Counted from the stretch's first letter, positions 17,705 through 26,059 are shown. The stretch is DNA of 64,000 bases from an uncultured Caldilineaceae bacterium (GCA_951812725.1 OX638330.1:3038001-3102000); one strand, 5' to 3'. Program-made: numbers and translations. The notes: generated from the sequence alone by a model not told the origin.

Positions 17705-18439
17705 ATGGAACATTCGCTCCTGAATCATGTCGACCTCACCCAGAGGCTGAAGCGAAAAGAGTACGAGAGCATACTGGCCAAGCGCCAACAGGAGTTTCTT
17801 GCCTTACGCTTGCGGCTGGGAGGGCAGATTGGCGGCGAAATGGGGCCTCCTCTTCTGATTCTTTTCGAGGGGTGGGACGCGGCCGGCAAGGGGGGCTGTA
17901 TTCGGCGGCTGACCGCGCCGCTTGATCCCCGCCACTTCTCAGTGCATCAGTACCAGGCGCCGACCGATCGCGAGAAACGGCATCATTTTTTGTGGCGGTT
18001 CTGGCCGGCCATTCCCGGCAGGGGCGGCATGTGTATCTTCGACCGCACGTGGTACGGGCGCGTGCTGGTGGAACGCGTGGAGGGCTTTGCCAGCGTGCCG
18101 GACTGGCGGCGGGCCTATGAGGAGATCCGCCACTGGGAGTCGCTGCTGGCCTCCGACGGGACGATTCTGCTTAAGTTTTTCCTGCATATCTCCCCTAAGG
18201 AGCAGAAGAGGCGCTTTGACAGGCGCGCCAAGGACCCGTTGCGCCAGTGGAAGCTCACGGATGAGGACTGGAGAAACCGAAAGAAGCGCAAGGAGTACGA
18301 AGAGGCGATTCAGGAGATGGTCGAAAAGACAGACACAGTTTTGTCGCCCTGGACGATGGTGGCGGCCGAGTCGAAGCGCTTTGCGCGCATTAAGGTATTG
18401 GAGACGGTGATTCAGAGCGTTGAGGCTGCTTTGGGTTGA
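17705..18439 (+). CDS. ppk2: Polyphosphate kinase 2 family protein
   Basis: This PPK2 (244 aa from the ATG at 17705) transfers phosphate between polyphosphate and nucleotides. The Walker A region EGWDAAGKGG (55-64) and the Walker B/lid block FDRTWYGRVLVERVEG are diagnostic. Length and single-domain form fit class I or III PPK2, which phosphorylate ADP, AMP or GDP from polyphosphate. The class cannot be fixed by eye. The frame extends to a GTG at 17684, but the ATG at 17705 is close to a GGG-containing purine run and matches the usual family start. It stands alone, followed by a pseudogene stretch. Confidence 0.9.
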   Translation: MEHSLLNHVDLTQRLKRKEYESILAKRQQEFLALRLRLGGQIGGEMGPPLLILFEGWDAAGKGGCIRRLTAPLDPRHFSVHQYQAPTDREKRHHFLWRFWPAIPGRGGMCIFDRTWYGRVLVERVEGFASVPDWRRAYEEIRHWESLLASDGTILLKFFLHISPKEQKRRFDRRAKDPLRQWKLTDEDWRNRKKRKEYEEAIQEMVEKTDTVLSPWTMVAAESKRFARIKVLETVIQSVEAALG

Positions 18440-18519
18440 GGGAGTTGCGCGGCATTCCTGTCGCGACAGCTTCCACAGAAAATTGGTGCCGAGAATTTTC
18501 CGGGGCCAATCCAATACCA

Positions 18520-18722
18520 GTGAAATTAACCGACAGGGTGGCACTAAATTACTAGGGCTGCGTCCGACATCGGAAGGGGCTGCACGCAGCGTTTTCTGGA
18601 TGAATGGGCTACAGCGATTGCCTGTGACATAGGCCGCGCCGGACTGGAGCAGTTGGCCGCGGAGTGTGACCAGAGCCGTCTGCATTGGACCGTCTGCGAC
18701 ATGACGTGGCGAGCGGATGTAA
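18520..18722 (+). pseudogene. Truncated, frameshifted copy of the N-terminus of the SDR gene at 19721
   Basis: Starting with a GTG at 18520, the sequence reads VKLTDRVAL. After one extra A near 18547 it continues in the next frame as ITRAASDIGRGCTQRFLDEW and then ATAIACDIGRAGLEQLAAE. The intact SDR at 19721 begins MKLTDSVALITGAASGIG and continues ACDIDGAGLEQLAAE, so the two are clearly homologous over about 67 codons. Similarity fades near 18720, where TGA follows. The glycine-rich NAD motif is damaged (SDIGRG in place of SGIGKA). It is a partial duplication in decay, lying 1.2 kb before its parent, with a nuclease-like gene between them. Confidence 0.85.
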
Positions 18723-18733
18723 ACACTTGAGGC

Positions 18734-18762
18734 TTGCCTACATGCCGTCGATTGGGTACAAT
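18734..18762 (+). promoter_or_regulatory. Possible promoter of the coiled-coil/nuclease-like gene
   Basis: TTGCCT (18734-18739), a 17-bp spacer and TACAAT (18757-18762) lie about 50 bp before the ATG at 18813. The -10 box matches the consensus at five of six positions and the -35 box at four. Confidence 0.4.
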
Positions 18763-18812
18763 CCGGATGCGTTGCCCTGCCAACCTGGCGAATCCCTGAT
18801 GGTCTTAGCCAT

Positions 18813-19601
18813 ATGCTGATGCAATCTGAAATTACTCAAAAATTACAATCTGCATTTGAACCCCACCAAGTTGACGCCCTGCTTGAAGTGCTCGGACTGT
18901 CTTACAACAATCTGGTCAAGGTCAGCGATTTCAGTGAACTGAAGGCAATCGTTCAGGACTTGGCTGAGTCGCAAAAGGCCATGGGGGCGTCGCAGGAGGC
19001 CATGGGTAAGACGCAAGAAGCCATGGGTAAGACGCTGCAGGACTTGGCTGAGTCGCAAAAGGCCATGGCGATCACCCTGGAAGAAAACTCCAGCCAGATA
19101 CGTGATCTGACGGGAGTCGTGAAAGAACTGGCTGTTGCACAGCAAAGAACTGAGGCAGAGGTCGAGAAGCTGACCTTTGCTGTCGGCGACATTCGCTCAG
19201 AAATCGGGGGCATGTCCCGTAGTATGAGCTACGCCCTGGAAAATGAAGCCTACCGTGCCTTGCCTGCTTTTCTTCTCGAGAACCATGGCATTGAAGTAAC
19301 TGAGCGACTGATTCGCACTTCAGTTAACGATGAGGAGATCAACTTCCTCGGCCGCGCCGTGCGCGATGGCAGACCGGTTCTCATTGTTGGCGAGTCCAAA
19401 CAGCGATTGGACGAACGCCGCAGTTCGAAACGTGAGGAGGACCGGATCTTCAGCCAACTGGAAGCAAAGGCCGAGGCCGTGCGCGCCGCCTATCCTGACG
19501 AAGAAATCACATTACTGCTTATCACCCACTACGCGCGTCCCGAGTTCTTGCGCACCGCGGCAGCGCGCGGCATTGTCGTGGTGCAAAGTTTCGAGTGGTA
19601 G
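18813..19601 (+). CDS. Coiled-coil protein with C-terminal PD-(D/E)XK-like domain
   Basis: This 262-residue protein has three parts: a short N-terminal helical segment (1-40), a repetitive coiled coil (about 40-135) with tandem units such as DLAESQKAMG and KTQEAMGKT, and a globular C-terminus (about 140-262). The C-terminal domain has the pattern EINFLGRAVRDG then VLIVGESKQRL, resembling the acidic-residue/E-x-K core of PD-(D/E)XK nucleases, followed by ITLLLITHYA. Proteins of this build (DUF3782-like) are common and uncharacterised in Chloroflexota and cyanobacteria. Nuclease activity is a fold-based guess. The gene is sandwiched between a decayed and an intact copy of the same SDR gene start. 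Confidence 0.65.
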   Translation: MLMQSEITQKLQSAFEPHQVDALLEVLGLSYNNLVKVSDFSELKAIVQDLAESQKAMGASQEAMGKTQEAMGKTLQDLAESQKAMAITLEENSSQIRDLTGVVKELAVAQQRTEAEVEKLTFAVGDIRSEIGGMSRSMSYALENEAYRALPAFLLENHGIEVTERLIRTSVNDEEINFLGRAVRDGRPVLIVGESKQRLDERRSSKREEDRIFSQLEAKAEAVRAAYPDEEITLLLITHYARPEFLRTAAARGIVVVQSFEW

Positions 19602-19720
19602 CGACTCGGCCCCGCTCAGAAACAGACCTTCCTCTCTCGCCTTGAAACTAGCTCTCCCGAAAAGAAGCGGTGAATCAGTCAGATGCTTGATGGAATAGGC
19701 TGGTCACCAGAGAAAGAACG

Positions 19721-20488
19721 ATGAAGCTCACCGACAGTGTGGCGCTAATTACAGGGGCTGCGTCCGGCATCGGAAAGGCCTGCGCCCAGCGTTTTCTGGA
19801 AGAAGGGGCGACTGTTGTAGCCTGCGACATTGACGGCGCCGGGCTGGAGCAGTTGGCCGCGGAAACTATTCAAAGCTCCCTACATACTGCTCACTGTGAT
19901 GTAACTAAACGGGCCGATGCAGAGGCGAGTGTGCAGCAGGCGATTTCACTCGGTGGCAGGCTGGACTGTCTGGTCAACTCGGCCGGCATCACGCCGCGTA
20001 CGCTGCCGCCGGAGGCTGATTTTGAAGAGCGTTGGGACGCGGTGATGGAGGTCAATGCGAAGGGCGTATTCCTAATGTCTTACGCGGCGTTGGCGGTGAT
20101 GCGACCTGCCGGTCGCGGCGCAATCGTTAACCTCGTTTCCATTATGGGTATGGTGGGCTACCCGACTTCGCTACCCTTTTCCGATGGCTTCACGGCCTAC
20201 CCGCACAGTAAAGGGGCGGTGGTGCAGATGACGAGGGAGATGGGTGTACGCTTCGGCGCCGAGGGTGTGCGGATAAATGCGGTTGCGCCCGGGTTTGTCT
20301 ACTCTCCGCTCACTGAGAACGTTGTTGGCAACCCGGAAGTGCACGCGGAGATGAAGCGGTTGCATCCGATGGGGCGGATGGGGCAGCCGGAGGAGATTGC
20401 GGCGGTGGTCGCGTTTCTGGCGTCTGATGACGCTTCATTTGTTACGGCGAGCGTGTGGCCGGTGGATGGGGGGTATACGGCGCAGTAG
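19721..20488 (+). CDS. Short-chain dehydrogenase/reductase
   Basis: This is a classical 255-residue SDR with the NAD(P) motif TGAASGIG (11-18), NSAG in the middle, the catalytic serine in VSIMG and the YPHSK tyrosine-lysine pair. It ends with the usual WPVDGGYTAQ tail. The coenzyme is probably NAD, because an aspartate (ACDIDG) follows the second strand. The substrate is unknown. The gene is monocistronic and converges with the YgiT-type gene. A decayed duplicate of its first 67 codons is at 18520. Confidence 0.9.
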   Translation: MKLTDSVALITGAASGIGKACAQRFLEEGATVVACDIDGAGLEQLAAETIQSSLHTAHCDVTKRADAEASVQQAISLGGRLDCLVNSAGITPRTLPPEADFEERWDAVMEVNAKGVFLMSYAALAVMRPAGRGAIVNLVSIMGMVGYPTSLPFSDGFTAYPHSKGAVVQMTREMGVRFGAEGVRINAVAPGFVYSPLTENVVGNPEVHAEMKRLHPMGRMGQPEEIAAVVAFLASDDASFVTASVWPVDGGYTAQ

Positions 20489-20543
20489 AACGAAGCATTT
20501 TGAAATGGCGCATCGGGCAAGATCTTTCGAACGCCTTTGCCGA

Positions 20544-20786
20544 CTAAACGGCAGTCTTGAATGACTGCCCCAGAGGCTGAAGATCTGCTACTTCGTGGCA
20601 AGCAAGATTGGCCCGGATCTGCTGAAAGCGGTTGACCGTTTCAGTAGAGTACAATCGCTCTCCGCAATGAAGACAAACTTCCGCGTGTGCGGACACGGCT
20701 GCGATATTTACTCCCCCTCGCAAGAGTTTTTCCACTATCTTCTCAACCATTTCACTACCGCATACGGGACATTCTTGGAGTGGCAT
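20544..20786 (-). CDS. YgiT-type zinc-finger protein (antitoxin-like)
   Basis: This 80-residue protein has two CxxC knuckles, CPVCGSEM and CLHCGERL, separated by a short linker, and a C-terminal helix (TVNRFQQIRANL). It matches the zinc-binding N-terminal domain of MqsA-type antitoxins that is encoded next to DUF4258 proteins in many bacteria. A longer frame opens at 20864, but the ATG at 20786 overlaps the stop of the DUF4258 gene (TGATG) and has GGAGGG upstream. It is the last gene of a three-gene tail behind the molybdoenzyme gene. Confidence 0.8.
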   Translation of the reverse strand: MPLQECPVCGSEMVEKIVEKLLRGGVNIAAVSAHAEVCLHCGERLYSTETVNRFQQIRANLACHEVADLQPLGQSFKTAV

Positions 20787-21052
20787 CAATTTCTTGCCCT
20801 CCTTACGCGCCAGTCGATCCAGCGGACCGGGTCTGGACGGTAAACAGGAATTGGCACTGCCCACAGGTTTGCCTCACTGAAGGCCCAAACGCTATGGACG
20901 GGCTCTTGCCCGAAAGTCTTTCCATATATTCAGCAACTGGGATAGGTTTTGTCGTCAGGATAGTGTTCTATCATCTCGCCGCTAAGTACGCTGACAAGGA
21001 ACTCATCAACCGTCAAGTGATCCAGTTGCGCTTGTTTATTCGTCAATGACAT
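20786..21052 (-). pseudogene. DUF4258 toxin-like gene interrupted by an in-frame TGA
   Basis: From the ATG at 21052 the frame reads MSLTNKQAQLDHLTVDEF, then LVSVLSGEMIEHYPDDKTYPSC, then TGA at 20930-20932 (codon 41). It continues open in the same frame as IYGKTFGQEPVHSVWAF and ends PVYRPDPVRWIDWRVRRARN just before the YgiT start. The GE-IE-YPDDK-YPSC and YRPDPVRWIDWR blocks are the hallmarks of the DUF4258 family, so the domain is complete except for one nonsense codon. It is therefore probably a recently inactivated toxin; recoding or a sequencing error are the alternatives. The start overlaps the preceding small gene by 17 nt, and the end overlaps the YgiT ATG. Confidence 0.8.
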
Positions 21053-21218
21053 CTACATTCAGTTCAGCGAAGACTTCACGCCAGGGTCGGGCCGTTGATG
21101 GGTCGGACTTCCACTCTTCAAGGGCCTGCATGGCTCGCCGAGCCACCCACTGTTCTTCAAGTGTTTCCAGAAAGGCGATGAAGGCGTCGAAGCGCTTCAA
21201 ATAATCTCGTTGACACAT
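21036..21218 (-). CDS. Small hypothetical protein coupled to the molybdoenzyme gene
   Basis: This is a 60-residue protein, MCQRDYLKRFDAFIAFLETL to the end WREVFAELNVDVIDE. It is predicted to be all helical, with a tryptophan-rich middle (EEQWVARRAMQALEEWK). The ATG at 21218 shares a base with the stop of the 1000-residue molybdoenzyme gene (TGATG), so translation is probably coupled. Its own end overlaps the DUF4258 start. Position and size suggest a third member of the toxin-antitoxin-like module. No family is recognised. Confidence 0.5.
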   Translation of the reverse strand: MCQRDYLKRFDAFIAFLETLEEQWVARRAMQALEEWKSDPSTARPWREVFAELNVDVIDE

Positions 21219-24200
21219 CAGAGTTCCTCTCTCCTCAACGCTCGCCACACTCTTTCAGGCGTAAAGGGAATCTCGCGAATTCGTACGCCGGTGGCGTCGA
21301 AGATGGCGCTGGCGATGGCAGGGGCCATGCCATCCATCGGGATTTCGGCAATTGCTTTTGCGCCGAATGGGCCGGTCGGTTCATAGGTCTGTACCAGCAC
21401 AGTCCCCAGTTCAGGCATCTCGTCCGCGGACAGAATCCGGTAGTCGCCGAATCTGTCGATCTGCAGCTTCCCCTTTTCGTCGTAGGGCATCTCTTCGCAC
21501 AGCGCGTAGCCGAGGGCCTGGGTCATGCCGCCTTCGACCTGGCCGCTGGCGGTTACCGGGTTAATGGCGATGCCGCAATCAACCGCCATCACCACTTTTT
21601 CGACCGTCACCTGGCCTGTTTCGGTGTCCACTTCGAGCGCGGCGTACTGGGCGGCGAAAGGAGGGGGGCTGACATAGCTCATGTGGCTGGCGGTGGCCAT
21701 GATCTGGTGCTGCTCCTCCTGGTGGATGCTGTGAAGGGCGACCTTCTCCAGTGAAACTGCCTGGCCATCGGGCGCCAGAATCTTCTGTCCCTCCAGCCAG
21801 AGCTGGTCGGCGTCGAAGCCCTCCAGCAGGTGTGCGGCTGCATGGCTTCGTATCTGGCGACTGACATCCTCTGCGGCCTTGAGTACGGCGCCGCCGGAAA
21901 TGTAAGTGGTGCTGCTTGCGTATGCCCCTGTGTCGAATGGGGTGAAGTCGGTATCGCTGCTGTAGATGAGAACCTGCTCAAGGGGCACGCCCAGGGCTTC
22001 GGCAGCGATTTGGGCCAGCACGGTATCCGAGCCGGTACCGAGATCGGTGGCGCCGACCAGGAGGTTGAACGAACCGTCGTCATTTAGCTTGATGCTGGCT
22101 GCGCCCATGTCGAGCCCGGCAATGCCGGTGCCGTGCATGCAGATTGCCAGGCCTATGCCGCGACGGATATGGGGACTATCGGGAGGCGCCTTCCAGTGGG
22201 GGTCAAGGCGGCGGTCCCAGTCGATAGAGGCGGCGCCGGCTTCGACACACTCGGCCAAACCGCTGCTCTCCACTGTCTGTGGGAAGCCGTCGCGTCCTTC
22301 TCCCATGGCCACAGCCATCGGCAGCGACTGTCCTTCCTTCACCCAGTTGATGCGTTTGAACTCGGTCGGGTCCATCCCGAAGGCGAGCGCCATCTCCTCC
22401 ATATGCTGCTCCAGCCCGAAGAGGGCTTGCGGCGCGCCGTAGCCGCGGAAGGCGCCGGGAACAGGTTTGTTGGTATAGACGACGTCACAGTCGAAGCGGG
22501 CTGCGGGCAGCCAGTAGGTGCTGAGCGCGCGGAAGCCGGTGACCATCTGGACTGTGAGGGCGTGGGTCCCGTAGGCGCCGGTGTCGGCCACCACCCGCAC
22601 TTCCATTCCGACCAGCTTGCCGCTGGCGTCCACGCCGCTGCGGAAGCGCAAATGCTGCGGATGGCGCGTGCGGGAGGAGCGGAACTCCATCTGGCGGGTG
22701 AATTCGAATTTGACCGGCCGGCCGGTTGCGATTGTCAGATGGGCGCAGAGGTCTTCGATCAGCATCTCCTGCTTGCCGCCAAAGCCGCCGCCGATGCGCG
22801 GTTTGACCACGCGGATACGGCGGACAGGCAAGCCGAGCAGGGGAGCAACCATGCGGCGTACATGGAAAGGAACCTGTGTGCTTGTGCGAATGACCAGCCG
22901 ATCATCTTCGTCCCAGTAGGTGATGGCAATGTGCGGCTCGATGCTGGCCTGCTGCACTTGATGCACATTGTATTCGCTCTCGAAGACAAAGTCGGCGTCT
23001 TCCAAGGCGCTATCCACATCGTTGTGGTCAACGAGCAGCTTTACGGCGATGTTGCGTTTGGCGTCGTGGACCATCTGCGCATCGGCTTCGTCGTGAATCA
23101 CCGGCGCGTCTGATTGCAAGGCTTCTGCGGAGGAAAATACGGCGGGCAGCTCTTCGTATTCGACCTTAATTCGTTCCAGTGCTTCCTGCACGAGCTCCGG
23201 GGTTTCTGCGGCTACTGTCGCGACCCTGTCGCCGACGTAACGCACTTTCGAATCGAGGCAGACCTGGTCGTAGGGGGGCGGCTGCGGGTAGCTCTGACCG
23301 CCGCTGGCGTAGATGACGCGGGGCAGGTCGGCGTAGGTCTGCACGGCGTGAACGCCCGGCAGTGCCAGCGCGGCGGACGTATCGATAGAGATTATGCGGG
23401 CGTGGGCCACGGGGCTGGTGAGCAGTCCGCCGTAGAGCATGCCCGGCAGTTCGACATCGTCGGTAAAGACAGGGCGGCCCTTGGCTAACTTGACGGCGTC
23501 GACCTTCGGTTCCGGCTTGTTGACGACTTGGGTCTGGGGCTGAGCAACCGTCACGGGCACGCTGCGGGTTTGGGTTTGCGTTTCCGGGCCGCCATCGTGC
23601 CAGCCGTTACCGGGTGGCTGATCGGGGGTCGGCCATTCGCCGGTGGCGGGGGCGTCGCGCACGTCAATGTCCAGAGGCGGCGGGGTATCACCTTGCATTT
23701 GGGCCGCGGCTCGCAGGATTGCCTGGACAGGCTTCACATAGCCTGTGCAGCGGCAGAGGACGCCGGCAATCGCCTCTCTTACGGCGTCTTCGCTGGGTTG
23801 CTGCTCCTTGTCCAGCAGATGCTGGGCGGCCAGAATCTGCGCGGGCGTGCAGTAGCCGCACTGGATAGCGCCGCACTCGATAAACTGCTGTTGCAAGGTG
23901 GAAAGACGAGGAGACAAGAGATCTCTTTCGCCTCCACCAGTGCCTTCTGCGCTGGCCTCATCGAGCCCTTCGAGAGTGATAACCGCGGCGCCGTCGGCCT
24001 GGGCTGCCAGCAGAATTCCGCTATTGACCAGGCGATAGCTGGTTGGGTTATCCGGGGTACGGGTGAAGAGGATCGCGTCGGCGCCGCTCTCGCCGGTCTC
24101 ATCGCCGTGCTTAAGACTGAAAAAGCGAAGGCGACGCAGGGCGGTTCGCAGTAGTTCGCCGGGATGGCTGTCGATCTGGTGAAGAGTCCCGTTTATGGTG

Positions 24201-24220
24201 AGATTGATCTGCATAGGCAT
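21218..24220 (-). CDS. Xanthine dehydrogenase family protein: Fe-S subunit fused to molybdopterin subunit, first [2Fe-2S] site lost
   Basis: This 1000-residue protein joins the small Fe-S subunit (about 1-175) to the large molybdopterin-binding subunit (about 225-1000) through a proline/glutamine-rich linker. The second cluster is intact: C121, C124 (QCGYCTP), C156 and C158 (LCRCTGY). In the ferredoxin-like first domain, the expected four cysteines are replaced: KHGDETGESGADAI at 38-50 and NSGIL at 67-70 contain none. The large subunit keeps ARIISIDTSAAL, FHVRRMVAPLLGLPVRRI, GGGFGGKQEM and the active-site-region block GAKAIAEIPMDG with its glutamate. It would hydroxylate a purine, aldehyde or other heterocycle; the substrate is unknown. 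The FAD subunit is encoded 56 nt upstream. Confidence 0.9.
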   Translation of the reverse strand: MPMQINLTINGTLHQIDSHPGELLRTALRRLRFFSLKHGDETGESGADAILFTRTPDNPTSYRLVNSGILLAAQADGAAVITLEGLDEASAEGTGGGERDLLSPRLSTLQQQFIECGAIQCGYCTPAQILAAQHLLDKEQQPSEDAVREAIAGVLCRCTGYVKPVQAILRAAAQMQGDTPPPLDIDVRDAPATGEWPTPDQPPGNGWHDGGPETQTQTRSVPVTVAQPQTQVVNKPEPKVDAVKLAKGRPVFTDDVELPGMLYGGLLTSPVAHARIISIDTSAALALPGVHAVQTYADLPRVIYASGGQSYPQPPPYDQVCLDSKVRYVGDRVATVAAETPELVQEALERIKVEYEELPAVFSSAEALQSDAPVIHDEADAQMVHDAKRNIAVKLLVDHNDVDSALEDADFVFESEYNVHQVQQASIEPHIAITYWDEDDRLVIRTSTQVPFHVRRMVAPLLGLPVRRIRVVKPRIGGGFGGKQEMLIEDLCAHLTIATGRPVKFEFTRQMEFRSSRTRHPQHLRFRSGVDASGKLVGMEVRVVADTGAYGTHALTVQMVTGFRALSTYWLPAARFDCDVVYTNKPVPGAFRGYGAPQALFGLEQHMEEMALAFGMDPTEFKRINWVKEGQSLPMAVAMGEGRDGFPQTVESSGLAECVEAGAASIDWDRRLDPHWKAPPDSPHIRRGIGLAICMHGTGIAGLDMGAASIKLNDDGSFNLLVGATDLGTGSDTVLAQIAAEALGVPLEQVLIYSSDTDFTPFDTGAYASSTTYISGGAVLKAAEDVSRQIRSHAAAHLLEGFDADQLWLEGQKILAPDGQAVSLEKVALHSIHQEEQHQIMATASHMSYVSPPPFAAQYAALEVDTETGQVTVEKVVMAVDCGIAINPVTASGQVEGGMTQALGYALCEEMPYDEKGKLQIDRFGDYRILSADEMPELGTVLVQTYEPTGPFGAKAIAEIPMDGMAPAIASAIFDATGVRIREIPFTPERVWRALRREEL

Positions 24221-24276
24221 AGTTGCATGAGTTTATGACTGGTGTCAGATGGGTGGAATCAGGTGAGGTCCCGGGA

Positions 24277-25095
24277 CTAACGGACTGCGCCATTCACGGC
24301 GGCTCGCGCTCGCCTGCCTACTACTTCGGCCATGGCCAATCTGTAGACGGGGCTTCCTCTATAGTCTCCAATGGGGTTCAGCGGGTCGCCCGCCAGTTGG
24401 GGTCTGGGACCTACGCCGCAGAGGGCGGTCCGTACTGTATCCGTGGACGCTCGACCGGTGGTTGGCCCGGCGGGAGAAGATTCGCTGTCCGCGGGGGCAA
24501 TTGCAATGGCGGCGACGATGCACCGATCCATGGGTGTGCGTGCTATACGGGCATGGCCGCCGGCAGCTTCGCCAAGCGGAAGTTGAATTTCGGTGATGAG
24601 CATGGGCTCTTTGGATGGATGGGACTGGGCAGAAGAGAACCTATCCAGTTTCCAACGCGATTCGACTCCATGCAGGTCGACGGCCGCGACCGAAGCGTTC
24701 AGCGCAAGCAGCGCGGCAAATAGCTCGCTGTCGGGCTCGGCGAGGGCGACAAGGCCGCCCACAGTGGCGGCGTTACGGAGGTTTAACGGCCCTTCGAAGC
24801 GCGCGGTTCGGGGAAGGATGCCGTCGGCCAGATTCGCGCTGGCGGGATGCTCGATCAGGTCGGTGAGGGTTGTCATGGCACCGATTCGCAGGAGGGATTC
24901 GTCCTGCTGGAAGAAGGCGAGATCCAGGCCGGCTAGATTGACGACTCCGTCCAGATCCTGGCGCTGCCGCGTTTCAAGGGCGGCTACCAGCTGGGTGCCG
25001 CCTGCCAGAGGCACGCGCCGCGACGCGGGCTCAGCAAGCAGATCGAGAGCGTGGGCAAGACTGTCTGGTTTGTGATGTTCGGCAAGGATCGCCAT
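24277..25095 (-). CDS. FAD-binding subunit of a xanthine dehydrogenase family enzyme
   Basis: This 272-residue medium subunit of the CoxM/XdhB type passes electrons from the Fe-S centres to NAD or another acceptor through FAD. The flavin loops are VPLAGGTQLVAAL (about 28-40) and NLRNAATVGGLVA (about 105-117), the standard LRNxATxGG signature. The C-terminal third is shorter than in typical 290-residue CoxM proteins and has a low-complexity Ala/Ser/Pro insertion (about 200-225). It lies directly upstream of the fused Fe-S/molybdopterin gene and 67 nt after the DUF624-like gene. Confidence 0.85.
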   Translation of the reverse strand: MAILAEHHKPDSLAHALDLLAEPASRRVPLAGGTQLVAALETRQRQDLDGVVNLAGLDLAFFQQDESLLRIGAMTTLTDLIEHPASANLADGILPRTARFEGPLNLRNAATVGGLVALAEPDSELFAALLALNASVAAVDLHGVESRWKLDRFSSAQSHPSKEPMLITEIQLPLGEAAGGHARIARTPMDRCIVAAIAIAPADSESSPAGPTTGRASTDTVRTALCGVGPRPQLAGDPLNPIGDYRGSPVYRLAMAEVVGRRARAAVNGAVR

Positions 25096-25162
25096 GTTGG
25101 GAATGTGGTCCGTGGTTAGTCGTCGGCGGGCGGTCTGGTCAAAGGTCCTCTGACCAGGGTTG

Positions 25163-25789
25163 TCATGCGCCTGGCGGTGGTTCCGGGGCGAGGTCCAGCT
25201 CCTGCAATAGACCGACCAGACTGAAATTCATTGCCAACACGACTGCCGCCGGTGTCAGCAGGAAAATCGGCAGTACCGTCACGAAGCTGACGACGAGCAG
25301 CAGGACTTGGAAGAGGAACATCAGAAAGGTATAGAGAGGGTGGCGGAGGGCGAGAATGAAGGCGTTCCGCAGAACCATTTTCACGCTCATTTCGTCCTGC
25401 TGCCAGAGCAGTGGAAAAAAGTATTGACCGGCCATCAGAATAATTATCAGGATCCAGACCCAGACGATACTGACGATTTGGGCCCAACTTGCGTCACTGG
25501 ACCCGTAGAAGCGGATGTTCACAGCAACGCCGGCGATCATCAGCAGGTTTATGCCGAGCAACAGCCAGCTCTTTCCGATTGTCGTACGCGCACCTTCATA
25601 GAAGAATGCACTTTCTACGCGCCGGTAGTTGGCGACGCGGTTGGCTGCATTGTGGATGCCGGAGGTTACCGGCCCGGCAGGCAGCACCAGGAATACTCCG
25701 ATCCACCAGAGCACGCTGAGCCAGACCCAGAGAAGCAAGTCCTCGTAGAGCGCCTTGATGGTGCGCCACATGACTGTAAATGCTTTCAT
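25163..25789 (-). CDS. DUF624-like integral membrane protein
   Basis: This 208-residue protein has about five transmembrane helices: near 18-38, 73-92, 105-127 and two between 145 and 195. The pattern W-x-x-G-x-x-x-V-L-P-x-G-P-V-T at 29-43 and the MVLRNAFILALRHP loop resemble YesL/DUF624 proteins, which in other bacteria sit in carbohydrate-uptake operons and have no known activity. It has its own promoter at 25890-25919. It may be co-transcribed with the two molybdoenzyme genes, although no functional link is evident. Confidence 0.6.
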   Translation of the reverse strand: MKAFTVMWRTIKALYEDLLLWVWLSVLWWIGVFLVLPAGPVTSGIHNAANRVANYRRVESAFFYEGARTTIGKSWLLLGINLLMIAGVAVNIRFYGSSDASWAQIVSIVWVWILIIILMAGQYFFPLLWQQDEMSVKMVLRNAFILALRHPLYTFLMFLFQVLLLVVSFVTVLPIFLLTPAAVVLAMNFSLVGLLQELDLAPEPPPGA

Positions 25790-25889
25790 GCTTGTTCCCT
25801 TTTGGCCTTTCTCACTGGATTCGATGGCAGGCGGCGGGAAAGGCCAAAATTGCCTTTATAGTTGGGCAGAAATCGACTCATTCTCCTTT

Positions 25890-25919
25890 ATTATATCTGT
25901 CTGAGATCAGAAATGGCAA
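25890..25919 (-). promoter_or_regulatory. Sigma70-like promoter of the DUF624/molybdoenzyme operon
   Basis: On the minus strand, TTGCCA (25914-25919), an 18-bp spacer and a perfect TATAAT (25890-25895) lie about 100 bp before the ATG at 25789. Confidence 0.6.
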
Positions 25920-26059
25920 AAGCTTGGCGCTTGAGGGAAGACGCATCTCAATTGGACGCCATGATTCGCCAACCCTTCACCGCTGGCACCTGTGAGGAAA
26001 TCTTCGAGAATTCGTTGGTTGGCGGCAGGCACACTGCTGGACAGACGCACCGCGGCGAA

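Noticed and set aside
20930..20932. TGA in the DUF4258 gene as a selenocysteine codon
   Set aside because: No downstream structure or selenoprotein family supports this, and the position is not a catalytic cysteine in the family.
23950..24220. Loss of Fe-S cysteines as a frameshift or sequencing error
   Set aside because: The frame and flanking conserved residues are intact, and all four positions are replaced by separate substitutions.
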